Shown: positions 20,190 through 28,340 of the stretch, one piece after another
Position numbering within the stretch: position 1 is the first letter of the stretch
Layout of the letters: every line of letters begins with the position of its first letter
Source of the DNA: Pseudomonas japonica
Lineage (GTDB): Bacteria; Pseudomonadota; Gammaproteobacteria; Pseudomonadales; Pseudomonadaceae
Assembly: GCF_013522925.1 (NCBI RefSeq)
Contig: NZ_JAAMQU010000008.1
Location: 124,001 to 188,000 of the forward strand
DNA length: 64,000 bases
Direction: 5' to 3'
Notes under the pieces: model-generated
The model's database searches: none
The model's input: only the letters and a program-made list of their open reading frames with translations
What the model was told of the DNA's origin: nothing
Position numbers and translations under genes: made by a program

Positions 20190-20211
20190 AAGGTGCTTGT
20201 ACGATCACCTT
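20190..20211 (-). promoter_or_regulatory. Inverted repeat with shared TTGTACGAT motif upstream of the GntR gene
   Basis: AAGGTG and CACCTT flank a 10-nt centre that contains TTGTACGAT (20197-20205). The site is 45 bp before the regulator start and overlaps the stop of the ABC gene. The core 9-mer recurs, inverted, in the repeat upstream of kdgD. Confidence 0.45.
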
Positions 20212-21949
20212 AGACTGCGCTAGGCACGCCCTCCCCTTGCGGCTGCAAATGGCCGCCCTCGATACGCACCAACCGGGGGTGGAAGCGACGCAGGCTGCTG
20301 CGATGGCCAACGCTGATAATGCTCAAGCCCGGCAGCCGATCGATAAGGCTTTGGTAGAGCACCGCTTCGTCTTCCTCGTCCATGGCTGAGGTGGCTTCGT
20401 CGAGGAACAGCCATTGAGGTTTGTAAAGCAAGGCACGGGCGAACGACAGGCGCTGTTGCTCGCCCGGCGAAAGCAGGCGCTGCCAGTGGTTACTCTCATC
20501 GAGGCGGCTTTCAAGGTGCGGTAGCCGGCAGCTTTGCAGGGCCTCGCGATAACGGTCATCTGAATAAGTGTCGCCGGGCAACGGGTAGCTCAGCGCCTCA
20601 CGCAGGGTGCCGATGGGCAGGTAAGGTTTTTGCGGCAGGAACAGTGAGCGCTCTACCGGCATGTGAACCTCGCCACCACCTCGGGGCCACAGCCCACCCA
20701 ATGCGCGCAGCAAGGTACTTTTACCACTGCCCGAGCGGCCGCTGAGCATCACCCGCTCCGTGGGGGCGACATCCAGGTTGGCGCCGCTCAGGAGGGTGCG
20801 GCCGTCGGCCAGCCCCAGCGCCAGGCCGGCGATATGCAGCATATGGCCCTGCTCGCGAACGTCGATAGCCTCGGGCCGTGCTTCGTTTTCATCCATGGCC
20901 TGGCGGAAACTGAGCAAACGGTCGCAGGTGGCGCGCCATTCGGCCAGGGAAGCATAGGCGTCGACGAACCAGCTGAGGTTTTCCTGCACATTGCCGAACG
21001 CCGAGTTGATCTGCATCAGCTCGCCGAGCTGGATCTTGCCGGCGAAATAACGCGGCGCCGCCACCACGAACGGGAAAATGATCGCGATCTGGCTGTAGCC
21101 AGCGGTGAAGAATGTGAGGCGCTTTTGCACCTTCATCAGCGACCAGAAGTTACCCCATACCCGCCCGAAGCGATCCACCAGCCGCGCTTGCTCGTTCACT
21201 TCGCCGTTATACAGAGCGATGCTCTCAGCGTTCTCCCGTACCCGCACAAGGGAGAAACGCAGGTCCGCCTCGTAGCGTTGCTGGCGGTTGTTCAGCGGGA
21301 TCAAGTTGCGCCCGATCAGGTGCGTCAGCCAGCTACCGACCACGGCATAGATCAGCGCCGCCCAGAACATATAGCCCGGCACGGTGATGCCAAACACTTC
21401 AATGCTGCCGGACACACCCCACAGGATGATCGAGAAAGACACCAGGCTCACCACCGTGCGGATCAACCCCAGCCCCAGTGACAGCGTGGAACTGGTGAAA
21501 TTATTGATGTCCTCGCTGATGCGCTGGTCCGGGTTATCGGTGTAGGCACCGGTCTCCAGGTGGTAGTAATTCTTGCGCCCCAGCCAGCGAGCGAAGTGCT
21601 GATGGGTGAGCCACCGGCGCCAGCGGATGGTCAGCATCTGGGTGAGGTAGAGGCGATAGACCGCCCCCAGGATCGCTATCGCGGCGATGCCTGCGAAATA
21701 CAGAATCAGGTGGCTGAACGCCGCGGTGTCTTTTTCCTGAAGTGCGTTGTAGAAGTCCCGGTACCAGTTATTCAACAGCACTGATATCGCCACGCTGAAC
21801 AACGACAGCCCGATCACCGCAATCAGCAGCAGCCAGGCCTTGCCTTTTTCTTCACTGCGCCAGTACGGCGTGACCATTCCCCAGACGCGCCGGAAAAAGT
21901 GCCCGCGTACAGCGTCGTTCACTGCAGAGTATTCAGCGTTATCCGTCAT
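20210..21949 (-). CDS. SbmA/YddA-type ABC transporter, fused permease-ATPase
   Basis: A 579-residue half-transporter. An N-terminal ABCD/SbmA-BacA-like membrane domain (six helices, about residues 20-330, with the conserved NWYRDFYNALQ and NPDQRISEDI EAA-like motif) is joined to a nucleotide-binding domain. That domain has Walker A GRSGSGKST, signature LSPGEQQRLSFARALL and Walker B WLFLDEATSAMDE. Relatives (YddA, vitamin B12 or peptide carriers) work as homodimers in the inner membrane; substrate unknown. I use ATG at 21949 (MTDNAEYSAV) rather than an upstream start, since the extra 17 residues are not family-like. It follows roxR by 75 bp on the same strand. Confidence 0.85.
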   Translation of the reverse strand: MTDNAEYSAVNDAVRGHFFRRVWGMVTPYWRSEEKGKAWLLLIAVIGLSLFSVAISVLLNNWYRDFYNALQEKDTAAFSHLILYFAGIAAIAILGAVYRLYLTQMLTIRWRRWLTHQHFARWLGRKNYYHLETGAYTDNPDQRISEDINNFTSSTLSLGLGLIRTVVSLVSFSIILWGVSGSIEVFGITVPGYMFWAALIYAVVGSWLTHLIGRNLIPLNNRQQRYEADLRFSLVRVRENAESIALYNGEVNEQARLVDRFGRVWGNFWSLMKVQKRLTFFTAGYSQIAIIFPFVVAAPRYFAGKIQLGELMQINSAFGNVQENLSWFVDAYASLAEWRATCDRLLSFRQAMDENEARPEAIDVREQGHMLHIAGLALGLADGRTLLSGANLDVAPTERVMLSGRSGSGKSTLLRALGGLWPRGGGEVHMPVERSLFLPQKPYLPIGTLREALSYPLPGDTYSDDRYREALQSCRLPHLESRLDESNHWQRLLSPGEQQRLSFARALLYKPQWLFLDEATSAMDEEDEAVLYQSLIDRLPGLSIISVGHRSSLRRFHPRLVRIEGGHLQPQGEGVPSAV

Positions 21950-22024
21950 AATTCGCTCAAGGCTTCCAGACGCCCGCCTGGCATGGCGGGCAGAGAACAA
22001 AAGGTCGGCGGCTCGAGGTAAGGG

Positions 22025-22588
22025 CTAGCGCCTTACAGGCCGCTTCTGCAGCTTGCGTTGCAAGGTCCGCCGGTGCATCCCCAGCGCTCGCGCGGTGGCC
22101 GAGATGTTGCCTTCGTGTTCGGCCAGCACCCGCTGGATATGCTCCCACTGCAGCCGGTCCACCGACATAGGGTTGTCCGGCACCAGGCTGTCCAGATCCG
22201 CATGCTCGGACAGCAGCGCTGCAAGTACGTCATCGGCGTCGGCGGGCTTGCAAAGATAGTTACAGGCCCCCCGCTTGATGGCTTCCACGGCGGTGGCGAT
22301 GCTGGAATAGCCGGTGAGGATCACCACGCGCATTTCCGGGTCCAGCTCGAGCATTTTCGGCAACAGCACCAGCCCCGAGTCACCTTCCATTTTCAAGTCC
22401 AGCACGGCGTAGTCAGGCAGGTCCTGCTGGGCGAGTGCCAGGCCTTCCTCGGCCGAACCGGCGGTGCTCACCCGAAAGCCGCGCCGGCTCATGGCGCGGG
22501 CCATCACGCGGGTAAAGGTCGCGTCATCGTCTACCAGCAGCAGGTGCGGCAGTTCTTCGCCGTCGGGTACCTGGGTTTCGTCAGTCAT
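22025..22588 (-). CDS. roxR: Redox response regulator RoxR (RegA/PrrA family)
   Basis: A 187-residue response regulator with a receiver domain (phospho-acceptor D64 in VLDLKMEGDSG, DDD pocket near 20-22, LTGYSSIATAVEAIK output face). A Fis-type helix-turn-helix at the C-terminus contains GNISATARALGMHRRTLQRKLQKR, the signature of RegA/PrrA/ActR proteins. In Pseudomonas RoxR controls terminal oxidases such as the cyanide-insensitive oxidase in response to respiratory redox state. Its start overlaps the end of roxS by 8 bp, so the two are translationally coupled. Confidence 0.93.
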   Translation of the reverse strand: MTDETQVPDGEELPHLLLVDDDATFTRVMARAMSRRGFRVSTAGSAEEGLALAQQDLPDYAVLDLKMEGDSGLVLLPKMLELDPEMRVVILTGYSSIATAVEAIKRGACNYLCKPADADDVLAALLSEHADLDSLVPDNPMSVDRLQWEHIQRVLAEHEGNISATARALGMHRRTLQRKLQKRPVRR

Positions 22589-23840
22589 CTGTATCTCCTC
22601 GGGCGTCGCGGGGCAGGCGCAGCTCGGTGAGCGTGCCGCCGTCCTCGTGACTATAGAGTCTTACCGAGCCACCAGCGCGGGTAACGCTGGCCTTGCTCAG
22701 GAACAGGCCCAGGCCGAAGCCCTTGCCCTTTGTAGTAAAGAAAGGTTTACCGATTTGCTCGGCGATGGCCAGAGGCACACCCGGCCCGTGGTCGCGAATC
22801 CTGATGAAGATGTTTTCATCGTCCCAGTCCAGGTGTACTTCCAGGTCATTCGGGCACGCGTCCGCGGCGTTGTTCAGCAGGTTGAGCAGGGCCTGGGTGA
22901 GGTCGGCCGGTGGTGCAAGCCGCGGCGGCACCCCTTGTGCCAACCGCTGCAAGCGGTAGTTCGCCTCCGGCCGCATGAGGTGCCAGCGGTTGAGCGCCTC
23001 GTCGAGCCAGGCCGTGACGTCCAGCTCGATCACATCCTGGCGCCGGTTCGCTTCGGCGGCGCGCACCAGCTGCTGCAATGTCTGCTTGCAAAGCTGTACC
23101 TGATCCTGCAGCACCTGCAGGTCCTCCTGCAGGGCTGGGTCGGCGTGGTCCTGGCGCATTTCCTTGATCAACACGCTCATGGTTGCCAAGGGCGTACCCA
23201 GTTCATGCGCGGCACCGGCAGCCTGGGTGGCCACGGCCAGCAACTGCTGATCGCGCAGGCCTTCTTCGCGGCGTTGCGCGCGCCACTCATGCTGGCGGCG
23301 CAACTCCTCGGCCATGCGCGCGGCGAAGAACGTGATTACCGCCGCCGCCAGGGCGAAGCTGAGCCACATGCCGTAGATCTGCATGTTTTCCCGTGCGACG
23401 GGGAAGGTTTCGAGTGGGTAGAAGCGCACCAGCAGCAACGTGTAGCTGGCGAGCGCCAGGCCAGAGAGCATCAGCGAATAACGCCACGGCAAGGTCACCG
23501 CGGCAATGGTCAACGGCACCAGATAGTACGAAACGAACGGGTTGGTACTGCCGCCCGAGTAGTACAGCAGGGCGCTGTGAATCAGCAGGTCGCAGGCCAG
23601 CTGCACGGCGTATTCCACTTCGGTTACCGGCAGGCTGGTGCGCAGGCGCAGCGCCGTGAGGGCACACAAGATGGCCGAGAAGCACAGGGTAACGCTCAAT
23701 TGCCACCAAGGGAGCGGCAGCAAATGGGTAAGGTAGGCGAAGCCCACGGAACCGGCCTGGGCAGCCAGTACGAGAATACGCACAAAGGTCAGCCGCCAGA
23801 GGTTCTGGCGGCTGGCGGATAACGGCGGGGCAGCGAGCAT
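22581..23840 (-). CDS. roxS: Redox sensor histidine kinase RoxS (RegB/PrrB family)
   Basis: A 419-residue membrane kinase with six predicted N-terminal transmembrane helices. Between helices 3 and 4 it carries GGSTNPF (about residues 96-102), the RegB heptad implicated in ubiquinone sensing. The phospho-accepting H212 is in GAAHELGTPLATM. The ATP-binding domain shows the N box (NLLNNAADAC) and G boxes (DHGPGVP, GKGFGLGLFL). It senses respiratory-chain redox state and phosphorylates RoxR. The promoter must lie in the 150 bp shared with the divergent SIMPL gene. Confidence 0.93.
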   Translation of the reverse strand: MLAAPPLSASRQNLWRLTFVRILVLAAQAGSVGFAYLTHLLPLPWWQLSVTLCFSAILCALTALRLRTSLPVTEVEYAVQLACDLLIHSALLYYSGGSTNPFVSYYLVPLTIAAVTLPWRYSLMLSGLALASYTLLLVRFYPLETFPVARENMQIYGMWLSFALAAAVITFFAARMAEELRRQHEWRAQRREEGLRDQQLLAVATQAAGAAHELGTPLATMSVLIKEMRQDHADPALQEDLQVLQDQVQLCKQTLQQLVRAAEANRRQDVIELDVTAWLDEALNRWHLMRPEANYRLQRLAQGVPPRLAPPADLTQALLNLLNNAADACPNDLEVHLDWDDENIFIRIRDHGPGVPLAIAEQIGKPFFTTKGKGFGLGLFLSKASVTRAGGSVRLYSHEDGGTLTELRLPRDARGDTDD

Positions 23841-23990
23841 GGTTCTCCAGCGTGCATTCAGAACAATGGCCGCAGTATAACGACCTTCCCCTACCCTCGG
23901 CAGCGCTGCGTCAAACCACCACAGCCGGGTATCGCCGGAACCGCCTTTGATGATCTCAGTCCCAAAGACACACCGAACAAGGAATTACCC

Positions 23991-24692
23991 ATGACCCCAC
24001 GCCTTCGCCATTCTGCCCTCGCCCTTTGCATGGCGCTGCTCGCTGCGCCTGCGCTTGCCGATGAGGCCCGCTACAACCAGGTAACACTGCACGCCGAGGC
24101 CTCCCGCGAAGTGGCGCGGGACCTGATGAGCGTGACCCTCTACAGCGAAGCCCAGGACACCGACCCCGCCCGGCTTGCCGAAACCGTGACAAAAAGCCTG
24201 AACGAGGCGCTTGCCAAGGCTCGCCAGGCCAAGGGTGTAACCATTCGCCAGGGCAGCCGCAACAGCAGCCCGGTGTATGACGACAAGGGCCAGAACATCG
24301 TAGCGTGGCGCGAGCGGGCGGAACTGCGCCTGGAAAGCCAGGATTTCGCGGCGCTGGCAGGCCTTACCGGCGAGTTGCAGCAAAGCCTCAAGCTGGGCGG
24401 GATGGACTTCAGCATTGCCACCGCGACCCGGCAGCAGAGCGAGAACGCACTCATAAAGGATGCGATCGAGGCCTTCAAGGCCAGGGCGGAAATCGCCCGC
24501 CAGGCCATGGGCGCGCAGGGCTACAAGATCGTGAACCTGAGCCTGAACAGCAGCGGCGTGCCGCAGCCTTATATCCGCCCCGCAATGATGATGAAGGCGG
24601 CCAGGGCTGAAGCGGTAGCACCTGACGTGGAGGCAGGTACCACCGAGGTAACGATGAGCGCCGACGGCACCATCGAATTGCAGCTTCAGTAG
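23991..24692 (+). CDS. SIMPL-domain (DUF541) periplasmic protein
   Basis: A 233-residue exported protein. A Sec signal peptide of about 23 residues ends at ALADEARY, followed by the SIMPL/DUF541 domain. The pattern VTLHAEASREVARDLMSVTLY, the internal NSSPVYDDKG and WRERAELRLESQDF are typical. E. coli YggE, a relative, protects against oxidative stress by an unclear mechanism. The gene is divergent from roxS and probably monocistronic. Confidence 0.85.
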   Translation: MTPRLRHSALALCMALLAAPALADEARYNQVTLHAEASREVARDLMSVTLYSEAQDTDPARLAETVTKSLNEALAKARQAKGVTIRQGSRNSSPVYDDKGQNIVAWRERAELRLESQDFAALAGLTGELQQSLKLGGMDFSIATATRQQSENALIKDAIEAFKARAEIARQAMGAQGYKIVNLSLNSSGVPQPYIRPAMMMKAARAEAVAPDVEAGTTEVTMSADGTIELQLQ

Positions 24693-24957
24693 CGCAACCC
24701 TCATGCGCGACGCACCAAAGAGGTGCGCCGCGGCGAAAACTCGCCCACGCTAACGGCGAAACGGCGGTGAAAATGACCAACCAACTGGTTAATTCATCTC
24801 AAATTTATATCCATGCGACATTAGAGTACGTTCGTACCGCATTTTCAGACCTGTCTTACCCTTTGGCATTGCATTCGGTATGGCCCCTGCATAAGTATCC
24901 GCAGGAAGGCTCACAAGGCCGTCCTCTTTTCGAAAAAAAGACAACAATGAGGCCCCC
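24693..24957 (+). promoter_or_regulatory. AT-rich leader and promoter region of the dipeptide locus
   Basis: 265 bp without a gene. The middle (about 24775-24860) is markedly AT-rich for this genome. Immediately before the first dppA start, GACAACAA (24940-24947) differs at one position from the AAnAAnAA pattern bound by Hfq/Crc in Pseudomonas and lies next to the GAGG ribosome site, which would fit catabolite repression of peptide uptake. The promoter itself could not be placed with confidence. Confidence 0.4.
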
Positions 24958-26559
24958 ATGCTCAAACACGCAGTCATTCCGTTCCTGGTTGGCGCAGGCT
25001 TGCTCGCCGTTACCCCGCTGAGCCAAGCTGCTTCGAACCTGGTGTTTTGCTCGGAAGGGAGCCCGGCAGGCTTCGACCCAGGCCAATACACCACCGGCAC
25101 GGACTTCGACGCCTCCGCCGAAACCATGTTCAACCGCCTCACGCAGTTCCAGCGTGGCGGTACCCAGGTCGAGCCAGGGCTGGCCACCAGCTGGGACGTT
25201 TCGCCGGACAACCTGACTTACACCTTCCACCTGCGCCAGGGCGTGAAGTTCCATACCACCGACTACTTCAAGCCCACCCGTGATTTCAACGCGGACGACG
25301 TGCTGTTCACCTTCAACCGCATGCTCGACAAAGACATGCCGTTCCGCAAGGCGTACCCCACCGAGTTCCCGTACTTCACCGACATGGGCATGGACGCGAA
25401 CATCACCAAGGTAGAGAAGCTGGACGACGCTACCGTTCGCTTCACCCTCAAGGATGTGGACGCCGCGTTCATCCAGAACCTGGCCATGAGCTTCGCTTCG
25501 ATCCAATCCGCCGAGTACGCCGACAAGTTGCTCAAGGAAGGCAAGCCGGAGAACATCAACCAGCAGCCGATTGGCACCGGCCCGTTCGTGTTCAGCCGCT
25601 ACCAGAAAGACGCCCAGATCCGCTACAAGGGCAACAAGGACTACTGGAAGCCTGAGGACGTGAAGGTCGACAACCTGATCTTCGCCATCACCACCGACGC
25701 TTCCGTGCGCATGCAGAAGCTGAAGAAGAACGAGTGCCAGATCACCGCTTACCCACGCCCGGCTGACATCAAGCCGCTGGAAGCGGACAAGAACCTGCAG
25801 ATGCCGAACCAGGCTGGCTTCAACCTGGGCTACATCTCGTACAACGTGACCCACAAGCCGCTGGATAACATCAAGGTTCGCCAGGCGCTGGACATGGCCG
25901 TTAACAAGCAGGCCATCCTCACTGCGGTGTACCAGGGCGCTGGGCAGCTGGCCGTGAACGCCATGCCGCCAACCCAGTGGTCCTACGACACCACTATCAA
26001 GGATGCCGGCTACAACCCGGAAAAAGCCAAAGAGCTGCTCAAGGAAGCCGGCGTTGCCGAAGGCACCGAGATCCAGCTGTGGGCCATGCCGGTACAGCGC
26101 CCCTACAACCCCAACGCCAAGCTGATGGCCGAACTGCTTCAGCAGGATTGGGCCAAGGTGGGCATCAAGGCCAAGATCGTCAGCTACGAGTGGGGCGAAT
26201 ACATCAAGCGCGCCAAGAACGGTGAAACCGACGCCATGCTGATCGGCTGGAGCGGTGACAACGGTGACCCCGACAACTGGCTGGGCACCCTGTTCAGCTG
26301 CGACGCGGTCAATGGCAACAACTTCGGCAAGTTCTGCAACCCGGACTACGAAAAGCTGATCAAGGCGGCCAAGGCTACCCCGGATCAGAGCAAACGCACC
26401 GAGCTGTACAAGCAGGCGCAACAACTGCTCAAGCAGCAAGTGCCGATGACCCCCATCGCGCACTCCACGGTGTACCAGCCGATGCGTGCCAGCGTGCAGG
26501 ATTTCAAGATCAGCCCGTTCGGCCTCAACTCCTTCTATGGGGTTGGCATCAAGGACTGA
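24958..26559 (+). CDS. dppA: Dipeptide ABC transporter substrate-binding protein (first copy)
   Basis: A 533-residue periplasmic binding protein of the SBP_bac_5/DppA family with a signal peptide of about 24 residues ending at SQAA. Family features are visible: GFDPGQYTTGTDFDASAETMFNRL near the N-terminus, GVKFHTTDYFKPTRDFNADDV near residue 95, and the conserved WSGDNGDPDNWLGTLFSCDA near residue 428. It captures di- or short peptides for DppBCDF. A GAGG ribosome site is 5 nt before the ATG. P. aeruginosa also has several dppA paralogues at this locus. Confidence 0.93.
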   Translation: MLKHAVIPFLVGAGLLAVTPLSQAASNLVFCSEGSPAGFDPGQYTTGTDFDASAETMFNRLTQFQRGGTQVEPGLATSWDVSPDNLTYTFHLRQGVKFHTTDYFKPTRDFNADDVLFTFNRMLDKDMPFRKAYPTEFPYFTDMGMDANITKVEKLDDATVRFTLKDVDAAFIQNLAMSFASIQSAEYADKLLKEGKPENINQQPIGTGPFVFSRYQKDAQIRYKGNKDYWKPEDVKVDNLIFAITTDASVRMQKLKKNECQITAYPRPADIKPLEADKNLQMPNQAGFNLGYISYNVTHKPLDNIKVRQALDMAVNKQAILTAVYQGAGQLAVNAMPPTQWSYDTTIKDAGYNPEKAKELLKEAGVAEGTEIQLWAMPVQRPYNPNAKLMAELLQQDWAKVGIKAKIVSYEWGEYIKRAKNGETDAMLIGWSGDNGDPDNWLGTLFSCDAVNGNNFGKFCNPDYEKLIKAAKATPDQSKRTELYKQAQQLLKQQVPMTPIAHSTVYQPMRASVQDFKISPFGLNSFYGVGIKD

Positions 26560-26585
26560 CCCCAAGTAAGCCCATATCGCTCGAT

Positions 26586-26642
26586 CACCGTGGCCAGGAC
26601 GGCCACGGTGCGAGAGGTGGCTGCGTCGCTGTTTGACGCAGC
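26586..26642 (+). terminator. Two consecutive hairpins after the first dppA
   Basis: CACCGTGGCC/GGCCACGGTG (26586-26610) is a perfect 10-bp stem with a 5-nt loop. It is followed 9 bp later by GCTGCGTC/GACGCAGC (26620-26642), a perfect 8-bp stem. Neither has a uridine run. They probably stabilise or end the dppA message so that the binding protein is made in excess over later genes. Confidence 0.65.
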
Positions 26643-26858
26643 AGGCCGAACATTCCCACAACACTCTCGGATATTTCGCATTCCCCTGTTCAACGACCGA
26701 ACGTAGTTTCGGCCGTTCGCCAACCTGTTCGTGCAGAACGGGGCGGCAACGCCATGCCCGAACGCCGCACAGCGCCGGGTTTCGCTTCACCGTAATCACA
26801 AAAGAAATACCCGGAGCTTTGGCTACCGGGGAAAAAAGCAGTCAGGAGCTACCACTTA

Positions 26859-28265
26859 ATGAAAACCACACAACGCACTTTGCTGGCCATTGCCATCGGC
26901 AGCCTCAGCACCTATGCCCTCGCCGAACCCGCCAGCCAGGAGTTCGTGCCGCTTACCGTGAAGAGCACCAGCGCGCAAAGCGAAGCCACTGGCTTCGTTG
27001 AAGGCCAGTCGTTGTCGGGTACTACCCGTAACTTCTTCGCCCAGGAAAAATTCAAGAACACCAACGGTGGTCAGTTCACGGTTCCGAAAAACAACGGCGT
27101 GGTCGAAAAGACCAATGACCGCAAGACCTGGACCCAAGGCACTATCGTCAACTACACCTCGGGCTTCACCCAAGGCACCGTGGGCTTTGCGGTAGAAGGC
27201 GCCCTTTATAACGAAGTCGCCCTTGAGCAAGGCAAGGGGCAAATTGTCGGTGGTAGCAACCGCACGCTGGCCGAAAACAACGGCGAGGCCGTGGACCAGT
27301 GGAGCAAGCTGGGCCTGGGCAACCTCAAGGCGCGTTACTCCAACACCACCCTTACCGCCGGCCGCCAGAGCATGAACACGCCCATGGTCGCGACCATCGG
27401 CAACCGTGCCCTGCCTTCGAGCTTCGAAGGGATCAGCCTGCATAGCGCAGAGTTCGACAACCTGGCCATCGACGCTGGCACCTTCGACCGCGTATCGCCA
27501 CGGACCGAACAAAGCCTCACCAAGTTCGTGAGCGAATACGGCGACCGTTCCGTCAGCGCCGACCACGTGAACACCTTTGGTGCCGTGTACAAGCCGTTCA
27601 AGAGCGTAGAAGCCAGCCTGTACGCCACCCAGGCCAAAGACCTGTGGAACCAGTACTACCTGGGCCTGACCCACGAGCTGGGTGATGCCGACGTATTTGC
27701 ACTTACCACTGGCCTGAACTACTACAAAACCAAGGACGAAGGCTCCAGCAAGCTGGGCAGCATCGACAACGACACCTACAGCCTGAGCTTCACCGGCACC
27801 CACGGGGCCCACAGCCTGACCCTGGCCTACCAGGAAGTGAACGGCAACGAGTACTTCGATTACCTGCACGAAACCAACGGCATCTTCCTGGCCAACTCCC
27901 TGCTGTCGGACTTCAACGCCCCGAACGAGAAATCCTTCCAGATCGCCTACGGCGTGGACATGGCCAAGTACGGCGTGCCTGGCTTGAAATTCAGTGCATA
28001 CAGCGCTCGCGGCTGGGGCATCGACGGTACCCACTATCGCAGCACCGGTTACGGCGACCTGAGCTACATGGACGGCGAACACCACCAGGAATATGGCGTG
28101 GGTACGTCCTATGCCGTGCAAAGCGGCCCGCTTAAAGCGACCACCGTGCGTGCCACCTACACCATCCACCGTGGCAGCAAGGACGATTCCAACAAAACCT
28201 TCCAGCCCGACGGCAGCTTGAACGAGCTGCGCATCGTAACCACCGTTCCATTCAACATCCTGTAA
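26859..28265 (+). CDS. opdP: OprD-family dipeptide porin (OpdP-like)
   Basis: A 468-residue outer-membrane 18-stranded barrel of the OprD family with a signal peptide of about 22 residues (ending ALAEPA). The mature N-terminus EATGFVEGQSLSGTTRNFF corresponds to the OprD plug-strand motif, and the protein ends in a hydrophobic/aromatic strand (VTTVPFNIL). Position between two dppA genes and dppBCDF is that of opdP in P. aeruginosa, where it admits dipeptides. A hairpin CCCGG/CCGGG lies just upstream of the ribosome site and may modulate translation. Confidence 0.88.
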   Translation: MKTTQRTLLAIAIGSLSTYALAEPASQEFVPLTVKSTSAQSEATGFVEGQSLSGTTRNFFAQEKFKNTNGGQFTVPKNNGVVEKTNDRKTWTQGTIVNYTSGFTQGTVGFAVEGALYNEVALEQGKGQIVGGSNRTLAENNGEAVDQWSKLGLGNLKARYSNTTLTAGRQSMNTPMVATIGNRALPSSFEGISLHSAEFDNLAIDAGTFDRVSPRTEQSLTKFVSEYGDRSVSADHVNTFGAVYKPFKSVEASLYATQAKDLWNQYYLGLTHELGDADVFALTTGLNYYKTKDEGSSKLGSIDNDTYSLSFTGTHGAHSLTLAYQEVNGNEYFDYLHETNGIFLANSLLSDFNAPNEKSFQIAYGVDMAKYGVPGLKFSAYSARGWGIDGTHYRSTGYGDLSYMDGEHHQEYGVGTSYAVQSGPLKATTVRATYTIHRGSKDDSNKTFQPDGSLNELRIVTTVPFNIL

Positions 28266-28340
28266 ACCCGGCAACCGGGGCGGCGGGTTCGACGAATCCG
28301 CTGCCCCGGCTACGCTGCCATTGATAGCGAGAGGTCTTCC

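Noticed and set aside
24860..24885. A sigma-54 promoter for dppA
   Set aside because: A GG-N10-GC spacing exists (GGTATGGCCCCTGC), but the TGGCAC and TTGCA elements match poorly, so it is probably chance.
24856..26799. A 647-codon minus-strand frame across dppA
   Set aside because: Antisense shadow of dppA with no family features and no ribosome site.
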